A stretch of 64,000 bases of DNA from Kumtagia sp963820075 (GTDB taxonomy: Bacteria; Pseudomonadota; Alphaproteobacteria; Rhizobiales; Rhizobiaceae). The notes under the pieces were generated by a model. That model was not told the origin of the DNA. It worked only from the letters and a program-made list of their open reading frames with translations, and did no database searches. The position numbers were made by a program, and so were the translations under genes. The stretch covers positions 62,001 through 126,000 of the forward strand of contig CAWFYS010000004.1 of the NCBI GenBank assembly GCA_963820075.1, given 5' to 3'. Shown here in pieces: positions 34,441 to 45,260 of the stretch; the stretch's first letter is position 1; each line of letters starts with the position of its first letter.

Positions 34441-35304
34441 TCAACCGACATAGCCGTATCTCCTGCGGCTCCAAGCCTGGATCAGATTGATCACGAACAG
34501 CATGAGGAACGAAATCGCCAGCATCAGCGCCGCGATCGCGGTGGCGCCCGCATAGTGGAATTCCTCAAGCCGGATCACGATCAGCAGCGGCGCGATCTCG
34601 GAGACGTAAGGGATATTGCCGGCGATGAAGATGACGGAGCCGTATTCGCCGACGCCGCGGGCGAAGGCGAGCGCGAAGCCGGTCAGCATTGCCGGCGCCA
34701 GCCCCGGCAGGATAACCCGCGTAATGGTCTGAAAGCGGGTGGCGCCAAGCGTGGCGGCCGCTTCCTCGACCTCCTTGTCTATCTCCTCCATGACCGGCTG
34801 CACCGTGCGAACGACGAAGGGCAGGCCCACGAAGATGAGCGCGATCACGATGCCGAGCGGCGTGAACGCCACCTTGATGCCGAGCGGCGCCAGGAACTGC
34901 CCGACCCAGCCGTTCGGCGCGTAGATCGCGGCGAGCGCGATGCCGGCAACGGCGGTGGGCAGCGCGAAAGGCAGGTCGACGGCGGCGTCGACGATGCGGC
35001 GCCCGGGGAAGCGGTAGCGCACGAGCACCCAGGCGACGAGCACGCCGAAGACGACGTTGACGGCCGCCGCGATGAGGGCCGTGCCGAATGAAATGCGCAG
35101 CGCGCCAAGCGTGCGCTCGTCAGTGGCGATGGCGAAGAATTCGGCCCAGCCGAGTTCCGTCGTGCGCCAAACCACGCCTGCCAGCGGGATGAGCACGATC
35201 AGCGTCAGGTAGGTAATCGTGAAACCCAGCGTCAGCCCGAAACCCGGAATGACGCTGGGCGCGCGAAACTGCCAGCCTCGGCTGGTCGCGGCGGCAGTGC
35301 TCAT
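34441..35304 (-). CDS. cysT: Sulfate ABC transporter permease CysT
   Basis: A 287-residue permease (CysT/CysU) with about six to seven membrane helices. Typical blocks are DLPFALPTAVAGIAL near residues 110-124, the EAA loop EEAAATLGATRFQTITRVILPGL near 180-200 and FARGVGEYGSVIFIAGN near 212-228. It pairs with CysW to form the sulfate channel. Its ATG overlaps the stop of the binding-protein gene by one base. Confidence 0.93.
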   Translation of the reverse strand: MSTAAATSRGWQFRAPSVIPGFGLTLGFTITYLTLIVLIPLAGVVWRTTELGWAEFFAIATDERTLGALRISFGTALIAAAVNVVFGVLVAWVLVRYRFPGRRIVDAAVDLPFALPTAVAGIALAAIYAPNGWVGQFLAPLGIKVAFTPLGIVIALIFVGLPFVVRTVQPVMEEIDKEVEEAAATLGATRFQTITRVILPGLAPAMLTGFALAFARGVGEYGSVIFIAGNIPYVSEIAPLLIVIRLEEFHYAGATAIAALMLAISFLMLFVINLIQAWSRRRYGYVG

Positions 35305-36338
35305 CAGTTGGACGAGGCGGGCTTGTAGATCTGGTCGAAGATGCCGCCGTCACCGAAGTGATAGGGCTGCGCCTTCGCCCAGCCGCCGAAGATCGGATCG
35401 TCGATCGTCACCAGCTTGAGCTCGGGGAAACGCTGCAATTCGGCTGCCGGCACGAGATCGGGCTTGGAAGGCCGGTAGAAATTGCGCGCGGCTATCTGCT
35501 GCCCCTCCTGCGAGTAGAGATACTGGAGATAGGCTTCGGCGGCCTTGCGCGAGCCCTTGGCGTCGACATTGGCGTCGACCACGGCGACCGGCGGCTCGGC
35601 CAGGATCGACTGCGGCGGCACGACCGTCTCGAACGTGTCCTCGCCGAATTCCTTGCCGACCAGGAACGCCTCGTTCTCCCACGCCAGCAGCACGTCGCCG
35701 AGCTGGCGCTGCGCGAAAGTCGTGGTCGAGCCGCGCGCCCCGGTGTCGAGGACCGGCACATGACGGAACAGTTCGCCGATATATTCCTTGATCCTGGCCT
35801 CGTCGCCGCCGAACTGCCCATGCGCCCAGGCCCAGGCGGCAAGGTAGTTCCAGCGCGCGCCGCCGGACGTCTTCGGATTGGGCGTGATCACCTCGACACC
35901 CTCTTTCACCAGGTCGCCCCAGTCCTTGATGCCTTTCGGATTGCCCTTCCTGACCAGAAACACGATCGTCGAAGTGTAGGGCGACGAATTGTGCTCGAAC
36001 CTGGTGCGCCAGTCGGCGTTGATCTTGCCGCCATTCTTGACGATGGCGTTGATGTCGCTTTCGAGCGCCAGCGTCACCACATCGGCGGGCAATCCGTCGA
36101 TCACCGCCCGCGCCTGCTTGCCGGAGCCGCCATGCGAGGTCTGAATGCTGACGGTCTCACCCGTCTCCTTCTTCCAATGCGTCGAGAAGGCTGCGTTGTA
36201 TTCCTTGTAAAGCTCGCGCGTCGGATCATAGGACACGTTGAGAAGGGTGGTATCCGCGAAGGCGAAACCGAGCCCTCCGAACTGGACGGAGCCCGCGACG
36301 AGCGCGGACAGGAGAATATTTCTACGATTGGGGGTCAT
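35304..36338 (-). CDS. Sulfate ABC transporter substrate-binding protein
   Basis: A 344-residue periplasmic sulfate-binding protein (Sbp/CysP type). The N-terminal twin-arginine-like signal NRRNILLSALVAGSVQFGG ends near FAFA. Conserved ligand-site blocks are VSYDPTRELYKEYN near residues 36-49, SHGGSGKQARAVIDGLPADVVTLAL near 66-90 and TPNPKTSGGARWNYLAAWAWA near 150-170. ATG at 36338 was chosen, with GGAGG 5 bases upstream. First gene of the sbp-cysT-cysW-cysA operon. Confidence 0.92.
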   Translation of the reverse strand: MTPNRRNILLSALVAGSVQFGGLGFAFADTTLLNVSYDPTRELYKEYNAAFSTHWKKETGETVSIQTSHGGSGKQARAVIDGLPADVVTLALESDINAIVKNGGKINADWRTRFEHNSSPYTSTIVFLVRKGNPKGIKDWGDLVKEGVEVITPNPKTSGGARWNYLAAWAWAHGQFGGDEARIKEYIGELFRHVPVLDTGARGSTTTFAQRQLGDVLLAWENEAFLVGKEFGEDTFETVVPPQSILAEPPVAVVDANVDAKGSRKAAEAYLQYLYSQEGQQIAARNFYRPSKPDLVPAAELQRFPELKLVTIDDPIFGGWAKAQPYHFGDGGIFDQIYKPASSN

Positions 36339-36787
36339 GGTCGCCTCCGTTTCGAAACCGAGCACACTCTACCTTCAAGATAGAAATCGTAGGCGTAGCA
36401 AAATCCCCAAACTTGGCGTTCGTTCCGAATTTTCCGCATTGGGAACGGCTCCGGGTAGAAACTTTTTTCTCCGAAGTGCGGAAACCGCTCCTTCCGGGGT
36501 TCGCCGCATCGGGCGTCGGGCTGGTGCGCCTGATCGTCGGTCAGGAGGCGATGCGCTCGCCGGCTGTCATTGGGAGAAGAATCCGGGCCCCTCCCCGCCG
36601 TGGCATTCCCGCCGGCAAGCCACGGTCTTGCCGCTCGAAGCGTTGCCGGCTAGCGCCGCCAGTCGCCATGCCCGCATCCGGTCGAGCCGGCTGAACCGCG
36701 TCTTTTCGCCATTGACGGCGGCGAGGACATATGTGAACGAACCCAGCCACCGGGGTCGCCGCAGTGCGGCAGACGAGGGGGTTTTCA
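36339..36787. other. Divergent intergenic region between sulfate operon and glcB
   Basis: A 449-bp gap between two divergently transcribed units that must hold both promoters. An AT-richer part lies near 36380-36470 beside the sulfate operon start. No convincing gene, operator or riboswitch was recognised. Confidence 0.6.
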
Positions 36788-38980
36788 TTGTCCAGCGCAA
36801 TTGAGATCGACGGTCTGACCATCGCAACCGGGCTCCACGATTTCGTCGTTGGCGAGGCCCTGCCCGGGACGGGTGTGAACGCGGAAGCATTCTGGGCCGG
36901 GTTTTCGGCACTTGTCCACGATCTCGCGCCGAGGAACAGGGCGCTGCTTGCCAAGCGCGACGCATTGCAGGCCAAGATCGACGCCTGGCATCGCGACAAC
37001 GGCGCGCCGCACGACATGGCCGCGTACAAGGCATTTCTCGAGGAGATCGGCTACCTGCTGCCCGAAGGGCCCGATTTCAGGATCTCCACCGAAAACGTCG
37101 ATCCGGAGATCGCGGCGATCGCCGGGCCGCAACTGGTCGTGCCCGTGATGAATGCGCGCTACGCGCTGAACGCCGCCAATGCGCGTTGGGGTTCGCTCTA
37201 CGACGCGCTGTACGGAACCGACGCCATCCCTGACAACGACGGCGCAGCAAAGGGCAAGGCTTACAACCCGAAACGCGGCGCCAAGGTCGTGGCGTGGGCG
37301 CGCAAATTCCTGGATGACGCCGTGCCGCTCTACGGCGCGAGCTGGAGCGATGCGAAGTCGTTTTCCGCTGCCGACGGCAAGCTGTCGGTGGCCATGCGGG
37401 ACGGCAGCACGACCGGCCTCAAGGACGTGGCGAAATTCGCCGGCTATCTCGGCCATTCCGGCGCGCCCCGCCAGCTCCTGCTGAAGAATAACGGCCTTCT
37501 CATCGAGGTGAGCGTGAACGCGGCCGCGCCGATCGGAGCGGATGATCCGGCCCATATTTCGGATGTCCGGCTGGAATCCGCCATTACCGCCATCATGGAT
37601 TGTGAGGATTCGGTGGCGGCGGTCGACGCCGAGGACAAGGTGGTCGCATACCGCAACTGGCTCGGCCTGATGAAGGGCGACCTGGCCGAGGATGTCACGA
37701 AGGCGGGCCGGACGTTCAAGCGCACGCTCAATCCGGACGCCGAGTATAACGCCCCGGACGGTACGGCTTTCGCCGTGAAAAGCACCTCGCTGATGCTTAT
37801 CCGCAGTGTCGGACACCTGATGACCAATCCGGCGATCCACGACCGCGACGGCAATGAAGTGCCGGAAGGGATCATGGATGCCGCGGTGAGCGCGCTGATT
37901 GCCCTGCACGATGTCGGCGAAAACGGCCGCCGCGCCAATTCGCGGGCGGGCTCGATCTATGTCGTGAAGCCGAAGATGCACGGCCCCGACGAGGTGGCCT
38001 TCGCCGTCGAAATCTTCGCGCGCGTCGAGAAAATGCTCGGCCTGGCGCCCAATACGATCAAGATGGGCATCATGGACGAGGAGCGGCGCACCACCGTCAA
38101 CCTCAAGGAATGTATCCGCGCGGCAGCCGAACGCGTCGTGTTCGTCAATACCGGCTTCCTCGACCGCACCGGCGACGAGATCCACACGTCCATGGAAGCG
38201 GGGCCGATGATCCGCAAGGGCGACATGAAGCAGGCCGCCTGGATTTCCGCCTACGAGAACTGGAACGTCGACATCGGCCTCGAATGCGGGCTCTCCGGCC
38301 GCGCCCAGATCGGCAAGGGCATGTGGGCAATGCCCGACCTGATGGCGGCGATGCTCGAGCAGAAGATCGCCCACCCCAAGGCGGGTGCCAATACCGCCTG
38401 GGTGCCGTCGCCGACGGCCGCCACCCTGCATGCCACGCACTATCACAAGGTCGACGTTCATGCCGTGCAGGAGACGCTGCGAAGCCGGCCCCGCGCCAGG
38501 CTGGACGACATCCTCTCCGTGCCGGTAGCCACTCGCCCGAACTGGACGCCGGATGAGGTGCAGCGCGAGCTCGACAACAATGCGCAGGGCATTCTGGGCT
38601 ACGTCGTGCGCTGGGTCGACCAGGGCGTCGGCTGCTCGAAAGTGCCCGACATCAATGATGTCGGCCTGATGGAGGACCGCGCGACGCTGCGCATTTCCTC
38701 CCAGCACATCGCCAACTGGCTGCGCCACGGCGTGTGCACGAAGATCCAGGTGATGGATTCGCTGCAGCGCATGGCCGCGATCGTCGACAGGCAGAATGTC
38801 GGCGACCCGCTGTACCGGGCCATGGCCCCTGACTTCGAGAGTTCGATCGCCTTCCAGGCCGCCTGCGACCTCGTGTTCAAGGGACGCGAACAGCCCAATG
38901 GCTACACGGAGCCGGTCCTGCACAAGCGCCGTCTTGAACTGAAGGCGGCTGACAGGGCGCAGGCGGGCTCGTCGCACTGA
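36788..38980 (+). CDS. glcB: Malate synthase G
   Basis: A 730-residue monomeric malate synthase that condenses glyoxylate with acetyl-CoA in the glyoxylate bypass. Key regions are ITAIMDCEDSVAAVD near 270-284, the catalytic arginine region GENGRRANSRAGS, MGIMDEERRTTVNLKEC near 425-441 with the metal-binding acid residues, and DINDVGLMEDRATLRISSQH near 620-640 with the catalytic aspartate. The start is a TTG at 36788 preceded by GAGGGGG 6 bases upstream; a GTG at 36764 in the same frame overlaps that ribosome site. No isocitrate lyase gene is in the window. Confidence 0.94.
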   Translation: MSSAIEIDGLTIATGLHDFVVGEALPGTGVNAEAFWAGFSALVHDLAPRNRALLAKRDALQAKIDAWHRDNGAPHDMAAYKAFLEEIGYLLPEGPDFRISTENVDPEIAAIAGPQLVVPVMNARYALNAANARWGSLYDALYGTDAIPDNDGAAKGKAYNPKRGAKVVAWARKFLDDAVPLYGASWSDAKSFSAADGKLSVAMRDGSTTGLKDVAKFAGYLGHSGAPRQLLLKNNGLLIEVSVNAAAPIGADDPAHISDVRLESAITAIMDCEDSVAAVDAEDKVVAYRNWLGLMKGDLAEDVTKAGRTFKRTLNPDAEYNAPDGTAFAVKSTSLMLIRSVGHLMTNPAIHDRDGNEVPEGIMDAAVSALIALHDVGENGRRANSRAGSIYVVKPKMHGPDEVAFAVEIFARVEKMLGLAPNTIKMGIMDEERRTTVNLKECIRAAAERVVFVNTGFLDRTGDEIHTSMEAGPMIRKGDMKQAAWISAYENWNVDIGLECGLSGRAQIGKGMWAMPDLMAAMLEQKIAHPKAGANTAWVPSPTAATLHATHYHKVDVHAVQETLRSRPRARLDDILSVPVATRPNWTPDEVQRELDNNAQGILGYVVRWVDQGVGCSKVPDINDVGLMEDRATLRISSQHIANWLRHGVCTKIQVMDSLQRMAAIVDRQNVGDPLYRAMAPDFESSIAFQAACDLVFKGREQPNGYTEPVLHKRRLELKAADRAQAGSSH

Positions 38981-38986
38981 CGAGAT

Positions 38987-39025
38987 GCGGCGCCTGTAGC
39001 GGGGTCCCCGGAGAGAAGGCGCCGC
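38987..39025 (+). terminator. Possible hairpin terminator after glcB
   Basis: GCGGCGCC at 38987-38994 and GGCGCCGC at 39018-39025 form an 8-bp GC stem, with a nested CGGGG/CCCCG hairpin between them. It starts 6 bases after the glcB stop. No T-run follows, so termination, if any, would be inefficient or factor-dependent. Confidence 0.4.
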
Positions 39026-39070
39026 GCGCGGCCTTGCGAAAAGGGCAAAGCTTCGCCATTGGCATATCCC

Positions 39071-39763
39071 ATGATGCTGCTTGCCATCGATTGCTCGGCC
39101 AATCTCTGCGCCGCCTGCGTATTTGACAGCACGGCGGGTGCCGAGCTTGGCCGTGAGGTGCTCGACCTCGGCAAGGGGCATGCCGAGCATCTGATCGCCG
39201 TGATCGAGCAGGCGCTGGCGGGGGCGGGAAAGGCCTATGCCGATCTTGACGCCATTGCGGTGTCGGTCGGGCCGGGCTCGTTTACCGGCATAAGGGTGGC
39301 GGTTTCGGCGGCGCGCGGATTCTCGCTGGCGCTGGCTATTCCGGCGATCGGGGTGAGCACGCTGGAGGCGCTTGCGGCGGAAGTTCGTGATAGGATCGGC
39401 GCGCGGACGGTGCTGACGGCTCTCATCTCGGGGCCGGACAATGCTGAGCCGGCGGTTCAGGTCGCGGTTTACGATGCGTTGGGGAGCGAGCGCCATGCTC
39501 CGGCTGTCATGACGTTGCGCGCGGTGGCGGACTTGGCGTTGGAAACCGGGGCCGTGCTTGCCGGAACGGCGGCCGGGCGGATTGCTGCGCTGGCCGGCGG
39601 GGGTTTGGCGGTGGCGTCGCAAAGGGCTGCGGCGGACATCGGCGTTTACGCGCGGGTCGCGGCGGCAAAGGGCGCGGCGCGGGAGCGGCCGCGCCCGCTC
39701 TACCTGCGTGAACCGGACGCCAAGCCGCAGGCCGGCTTCGTCCTGCCGAGGCGGGGGGCGTGA
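39071..39763 (+). CDS. tsaB: tRNA N6-threonylcarbamoyladenosine biosynthesis protein TsaB
   Basis: A 230-residue TsaB (YeaZ) that partners TsaD and TsaE in making t6A37 on ANN-decoding tRNAs. The N-terminal AIDCSANLCAACV is the degenerate ASKHA phosphate loop, with GKGHAEHLI near 40 and VGPGSFTGIRVAVSAARG near 68-85, the diagnostic TsaB block. ATG 39071 was chosen over an upstream start at 39059. It overlaps rimI by one base (TGATG). Confidence 0.92.
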   Translation: MMLLAIDCSANLCAACVFDSTAGAELGREVLDLGKGHAEHLIAVIEQALAGAGKAYADLDAIAVSVGPGSFTGIRVAVSAARGFSLALAIPAIGVSTLEALAAEVRDRIGARTVLTALISGPDNAEPAVQVAVYDALGSERHAPAVMTLRAVADLALETGAVLAGTAAGRIAALAGGGLAVASQRAAADIGVYARVAAAKGAARERPRPLYLREPDAKPQAGFVLPRRGA

Positions 39764-40257
39764 TGCGCATCCCGTTCGTGTCCCCCCGCCATCGCGATTT
39801 CGTGGTCGAAGCGCTCTCGGCTGAGGGCCTCGCGGCGGTGGCGGCGATCCACCGGGAGGATTTCGCCCGGCCATGGAGCGAGGAAGAGTTCCACAGCCTG
39901 CTCACGCAGGACACCGTCTTCGGTTTCTGCGCCCGCGAAGTCGGGCATGGGAGCGAGGGACCGGTCGGCTTCGTGCTGGTGCGGCTGGTGGCGGGCGAAG
40001 GCGAGATCCTTACCGTGGCGGTGGCGCGCTCGCACCGGCGGCTCGGATTGGGTTGGCTGCTGATGGACGCCGTGCTGCGGGACCTGCACGCAAGGCGGGC
40101 CGACGCGCTGTTCCTCGAGGTCGACGAGAGCAACGCCGCCGCGGTCACGCTCTATCGACGTCTGGGCTTCCTGCAGGTCGGCCGCCGGCCGGGCTATTAC
40201 GGCGGCGCCGACGGGCCGGCGGCCAGTGCGCTCGTCATGCGCCGTGACCTTCACTAG
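39763..40257 (+). CDS. rimI: Ribosomal protein S18 alanine N-acetyltransferase RimI
   Basis: A 164-residue GNAT enzyme. The acetyl-CoA pyrophosphate loop is in VARSHRRLGLGWLLMDAVL near residues 87-105, and LFLEVDESNAAAVTLYRRLGF near 115-137 is the typical RimI motif. In alphaproteobacteria it follows tsaB, as here. The N-terminus up to about residue 25 is longer than in E. coli RimI. Confidence 0.9.
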   Translation: MRIPFVSPRHRDFVVEALSAEGLAAVAAIHREDFARPWSEEEFHSLLTQDTVFGFCAREVGHGSEGPVGFVLVRLVAGEGEILTVAVARSHRRLGLGWLLMDAVLRDLHARRADALFLEVDESNAAAVTLYRRLGFLQVGRRPGYYGGADGPAASALVMRRDLH

Positions 40258-40284
40258 CCACCGGGCGGGCGGAGAAATCCAAGG

Positions 40285-41085
40285 ATGATCGGAAAGGTCT
40301 GGGCGGCTTTCGTTGTGGTCCTGGTCATGCTTCTGACGCTCGTGCTTGGCCCCGTGCAATGGTTCGGGGTGAGGACGGGGCTTTTTCGCGGACGGCGTCT
40401 GCTGCGGTTTTGGCATCGGATCGTCACGCGGCTGCTCGGCCTGCGCATCCGGGTATTCGGCAGCATCGCCACCGGCCGGCCGCTGATGATCGCGGCCAAT
40501 CACGTCTCCTGGGCCGACATCACCGTGCTCGCCGCCGTGGCCGACGTTTCCTTCATCGCCAAGTCGGAAATGTCGGGCTGGCCGGTATTCGGCTGGTTTT
40601 CCAGGATGCAGCGTTCGGTCTATGTGGAACGCGAAGCGCGACGCAAGTCCGGTGAGCAGGCGAGCAAGGTCGCCACACGCCTGGCCGAAGGCGACGTGCT
40701 GGTGCTGTTCGCGGAGGGCACCACCGGCGACGGCAACCAGCTTCTGCCTTTCAAGACGACGCTTTTCGGGGCCGCCCCGATCATCCTCTCGGCAACCCAT
40801 CACGATGAGATGTGGATCCAGCCCGTCGCCATCGTCTACACGCGCCTTCACGGGGTCCCCATGGGCCGCCGGCACCGCGGCCTCGTCGCCTGGATCGGCG
40901 ACCAGGACCTCGTGCCCCATCTTGGCTCGCTCCTGCGGGAAGGCGCCATCGACGTCGAAGTGCATTTCGGCGCGCCGGTGGAGTTTACGGCCGACAGCAA
41001 CCGCAAGGAGGTGGCGCGGCTTGTCGAGGGGCGGGTGCGCGGCATGCTGCAGGCGGCACTGGCGCATCCCGCCCCACGGGCGTGA
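40285..41085 (+). CDS. plsC: 1-acyl-sn-glycerol-3-phosphate acyltransferase
   Basis: A 266-residue PlsC-type acyltransferase making phosphatidic acid from lysophosphatidic acid at the inner membrane. One N-terminal membrane helix (AFVVVLVMLLTLVLGPV) is followed by the HX4D-type catalytic motif NHVSWADI near residues 72-79 and the glycerol-phosphate motif FAEGTTGDG near 140. It is in line with rimI and miaB, with short gaps. Confidence 0.88.
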   Translation: MIGKVWAAFVVVLVMLLTLVLGPVQWFGVRTGLFRGRRLLRFWHRIVTRLLGLRIRVFGSIATGRPLMIAANHVSWADITVLAAVADVSFIAKSEMSGWPVFGWFSRMQRSVYVEREARRKSGEQASKVATRLAEGDVLVLFAEGTTGDGNQLLPFKTTLFGAAPIILSATHHDEMWIQPVAIVYTRLHGVPMGRRHRGLVAWIGDQDLVPHLGSLLREGAIDVEVHFGAPVEFTADSNRKEVARLVEGRVRGMLQAALAHPAPRA

Positions 41086-41139
41086 AGGCAAACCGTTACA
41101 GTCTGTCCTTTGGCGCGAAAAGGCGCTAGAAGCCCGGCA

Positions 41140-42543
<1,404 letters not shown>

Positions 42544-42566
42544 CGGGGCCGAGATAGGAGAGACGT

Positions 42567-43607
42567 TTGGTCGCCACCGCGGATCTGAAGCAGGCGCCTT
42601 CCGGGGCGTCCGACATGGCGCACATCGTCCTGACCTTCGACAACAACAAACTGGCCAGCGCGCTTTACGGTCCGTTCGACGAGAATCTGGCGCGCCTTGA
42701 ACAGAAGATCGGCGTCGATATCCGTTCCCGCGGCAACCAGGTGACGATCAAGGGAGATGCGCCGGCGGCGGAACAGGCGCGGCGGGCGCTCGACTACCTC
42801 TATGGCATCCTGCAAAAGGGCGCGCATGTCGCCCAGTCGGATGTCGATGGCGCCATCCGCATGGCGGTCGCCGCCGACGACCAGCTGACCCTGCCCACGC
42901 TGGAACGCAAGGGCAAGATGGCGGCCGCCCAGATCGCGACCCGCAAGCGCACCATCTATGCGCGCTCGGCCAACCAGGATGCCTATATGCGCGCGCTGGA
43001 GCGGGCGGAACTGGTGTTCGGCATCGGCCCGGCCGGCACCGGCAAGACGTATCTCGCGGTGGCGCACGCAGCCATGCTGCTGGAGCGCGGCATGGTCGAG
43101 CGCATCATCCTGTCGCGGCCGGCGGTCGAGGCCGGCGAGCGTCTCGGCTTCCTTCCCGGCGACATGAAGGAGAAGGTCGATCCTTATCTGCGCCCGCTCT
43201 ATGACGCGCTGTACGATATGATGCCGGCCGACAAGGTCGAGCGCGCGCTGACCGCCGGCGTGATCGAGATCGCGCCGCTCGCCTTCATGCGCGGGCGCAC
43301 GCTGGCGCATTCCGCCGTCATACTCGACGAGGCGCAGAACACGACGCCCATGCAGATGAAGATGTTCCTGACGCGGCTCGGCGAGAACTCGCGCATGATC
43401 GTCACCGGCGATCCGACCCAGATCGATCTGCCGCCGCAGGCCAAATCCGGCCTTGTCGAGGCGTTGCGCATCCTCGACGGAATCCCGGGCGCGGTCATCG
43501 TGCGTTTCGGCGACGGCGACGTGGTGCGGCATCCGCTGGTGGCCGAGATCGTGCGCGCCTACGACCGCGACGGCAAGCTGTCGCGCGGGCTGGGCGCCGA
43601 GGGCTGA
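42567..43607 (+). CDS. PhoH-like ATPase (YbeZ)
   Basis: A 346-residue PhoH/YbeZ-family ATPase with an N-terminal KH-like segment, Walker A GIGPAGTGKTYLAVA near residues 152-166 and Walker B VILDEAQNT near 250. The family acts with YbeY in rRNA processing. The start is probably the TTG at 42567 with GGAGAG just upstream; ATG 42615 (MAHIVLTFDNN) is an alternative. It precedes ybeY by 4 bases, as in most bacteria. Confidence 0.92.
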   Translation: MVATADLKQAPSGASDMAHIVLTFDNNKLASALYGPFDENLARLEQKIGVDIRSRGNQVTIKGDAPAAEQARRALDYLYGILQKGAHVAQSDVDGAIRMAVAADDQLTLPTLERKGKMAAAQIATRKRTIYARSANQDAYMRALERAELVFGIGPAGTGKTYLAVAHAAMLLERGMVERIILSRPAVEAGERLGFLPGDMKEKVDPYLRPLYDALYDMMPADKVERALTAGVIEIAPLAFMRGRTLAHSAVILDEAQNTTPMQMKMFLTRLGENSRMIVTGDPTQIDLPPQAKSGLVEALRILDGIPGAVIVRFGDGDVVRHPLVAEIVRAYDRDGKLSRGLGAEG

Positions 43608-43611
43608 ACGG

Positions 43612-44116
43612 CTGGCTAGGACGGGCAAACGGGCGGCTCCGGTAGCCGTCAACATCGACCTGACCGTCGAGGCAGGCGCGTGGCCATCCGACGAGAGCCT
43701 GCTGGCGCTGGCGGCGGTCGCGGTGGAAGCCGCCTTGACCGAGGTCGGTGCGCGCGCCGGTCGGCCGGTGGAACTCAGCCTGCTGTTTACCGACGATGCC
43801 CGCATTCGCGATTTTGAACGCTGAGTGGCGGGGCAAGGACAAGCCGACCAACGTGCTGTCCTTCCCGGCCTTTCCGGTCAGGATCGGCACCGAACTGCCG
43901 CCCATGCTGGGCGACATTGTATTGGCCGCCGAGACGGTGCGCGGCGAGGCGGAACTGGAAGGCAAGCCGCTCGCGCACCATATTAGCCACCTCGTCGTGC
44001 ATGGCCTGCTGCACCTGCTCGGCCATGACCACGAGACGGATACTGAAGCCGATGTGATGGAAGACCTCGAGCGCCGCGTGCTGGCGAGGCTTGCCATTCC
44101 CGATCCCTACGCGTAA
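43612..44116 (+). pseudogene. ybeY: Endoribonuclease YbeY with apparent single-base frameshift
   Basis: YbeY is a metal-dependent RNase for 16S rRNA 3'-end maturation and ribosome quality control. The N-terminal half (RAAPVAVNIDLTVEAGAW ... LFTDDARIRD) ends at a stop at 43822. The C-terminal half (LNAEWRGKDKPTNVLSFPAF ... with the zinc motif HGLLHLLGHDH) continues in another frame. Removing one T from the run at 43812-43815 joins ARIRD to LNAEWRG and restores a 167-residue protein. The start is also odd: no ATG, GTG or TTG is available, only CTG at 43612. Because the gene is normally important for growth, a sequencing error is likely. Confidence 0.85.
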
Positions 44117-44271
44117 CAGAAATGCGTCAAACGACCGGAATGAGATGAACGACACCCCCGATACTGTCGCGAACCCCGATACGGGCAGCGTCAGGAAGAC
44201 TGCGGACAACGCCGAAGAGTCCACCCAGTCCGAGTACGGCCGCGACGATCGTCTCCGAACGGCCCTCCTTC

Positions 44272-45231
44272 ATGGACTGGCTGTCGGCGCTGTTTCGTCA
44301 GAAGAACGGCAGCAGCCTCCGCGAGGATCTGACCGACGCGCTGGCCGAGAGCGCTCCCGATGCGGAGGTCTTTTCCCCGGCCGAGCGCGCCATGCTCAAC
44401 AATATCCTCAGGCTGCGCGAGGTGCGCGTCGAGGACGTCATGGTGCCGCGCGCCGATATCGAGGCGGTCGAGATATCGATCACGCTCGGCGAACTGCTCA
44501 ACGTGTTCGAACAATCCGGCCACTCGCGCATGCCCGTCTATGCGGGGACGCTCGACGACCCGCGCGGCATGGTGCACATTCGCGACGTGCTCGCCCACAT
44601 CACACGCGCCGGCCGCGACAAAGAGGCTGGGGAAACGCGCAAGCAGCCGGCCGGACCGGCGCCGCTCGATCTCGCCACAGTCGATCTCGGACGCTCGATC
44701 GGCGAACTCGACCTGATCCGCACCGTGCTGTTCGTGCCGCCCTCCATGCTCGCCTCCGACCTGATGGCGCGTATGCAGGCCGCCCGTACCCAGATGGCGC
44801 TGGTCATCGATGAATATGGCGGCACGGACGGGCTCGCTTCGCTTGAAGACATCGTTGAAATGGTGGTGGGCGACATTGAGGACGAGCATGACGAGAACGA
44901 GCCGCTGATCACGCAGGCCGGCGATGGCATCTATGTGGTCGACGCCAAGGTTGAGATAGACGACGTGGCGAAAATGATCGGAGGAGAATTTTCGCCGGGC
45001 GAGCATGGCGAATATGTCGACACGATCGGCGGCCTGATATTCAACGCGCTTGGCCGCGTGCCGGCGCGCGGCGAGGTCGTGCAGGCGGTTCCGGGCTTCG
45101 AGTTCCATGTGCTCGACGCCGACCCGCGCCGGGTCAAGCGCGTCCGCATCGTCGAGACCAAGGCGGAGCGACGCCGACGCGCCGCAACCGCAAAGGCGGA
45201 GCAAGCGGAACAGGCTGAACAGGCGGAGTAA
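44272..45231 (+). CDS. CorC/HlyC family CBS-domain protein
   Basis: At least 319 residues: two CBS domains (VPRADIEAVEISITLGEL near 60, then VPPSMLASDLMARMQ near 160) and a C-terminal CorC_HlyC transporter-associated domain (DVAKMIGGEFSPG). The family is tied to magnesium and cobalt homeostasis or cell-envelope stress; the exact role is not known here. A likely N-terminal extension lies upstream in another frame: MNDTPDTVANPDTGSVRK from 44145. It would join to STAATIVSERPSF if one C of 44224-44226 were extra. So the true gene may start at 44145 with a frameshift. The C-terminus is Glu/Ala/Gln rich. Confidence 0.85.
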   Translation: MDWLSALFRQKNGSSLREDLTDALAESAPDAEVFSPAERAMLNNILRLREVRVEDVMVPRADIEAVEISITLGELLNVFEQSGHSRMPVYAGTLDDPRGMVHIRDVLAHITRAGRDKEAGETRKQPAGPAPLDLATVDLGRSIGELDLIRTVLFVPPSMLASDLMARMQAARTQMALVIDEYGGTDGLASLEDIVEMVVGDIEDEHDENEPLITQAGDGIYVVDAKVEIDDVAKMIGGEFSPGEHGEYVDTIGGLIFNALGRVPARGEVVQAVPGFEFHVLDADPRRVKRVRIVETKAERRRRAATAKAEQAEQAEQAE

Positions 45232-45260
45232 TACTCGGGGCGGACGTAGAATTCGTTCTA

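Noticed and set aside
36785..39874. A 1029-codon open frame on the minus strand opposite malate synthase G and tsaB
   Set aside because: It is a mirror of GC-rich codon use in the real genes on the other strand, with His/Arg/Gly-rich low-information sequence and no domain.
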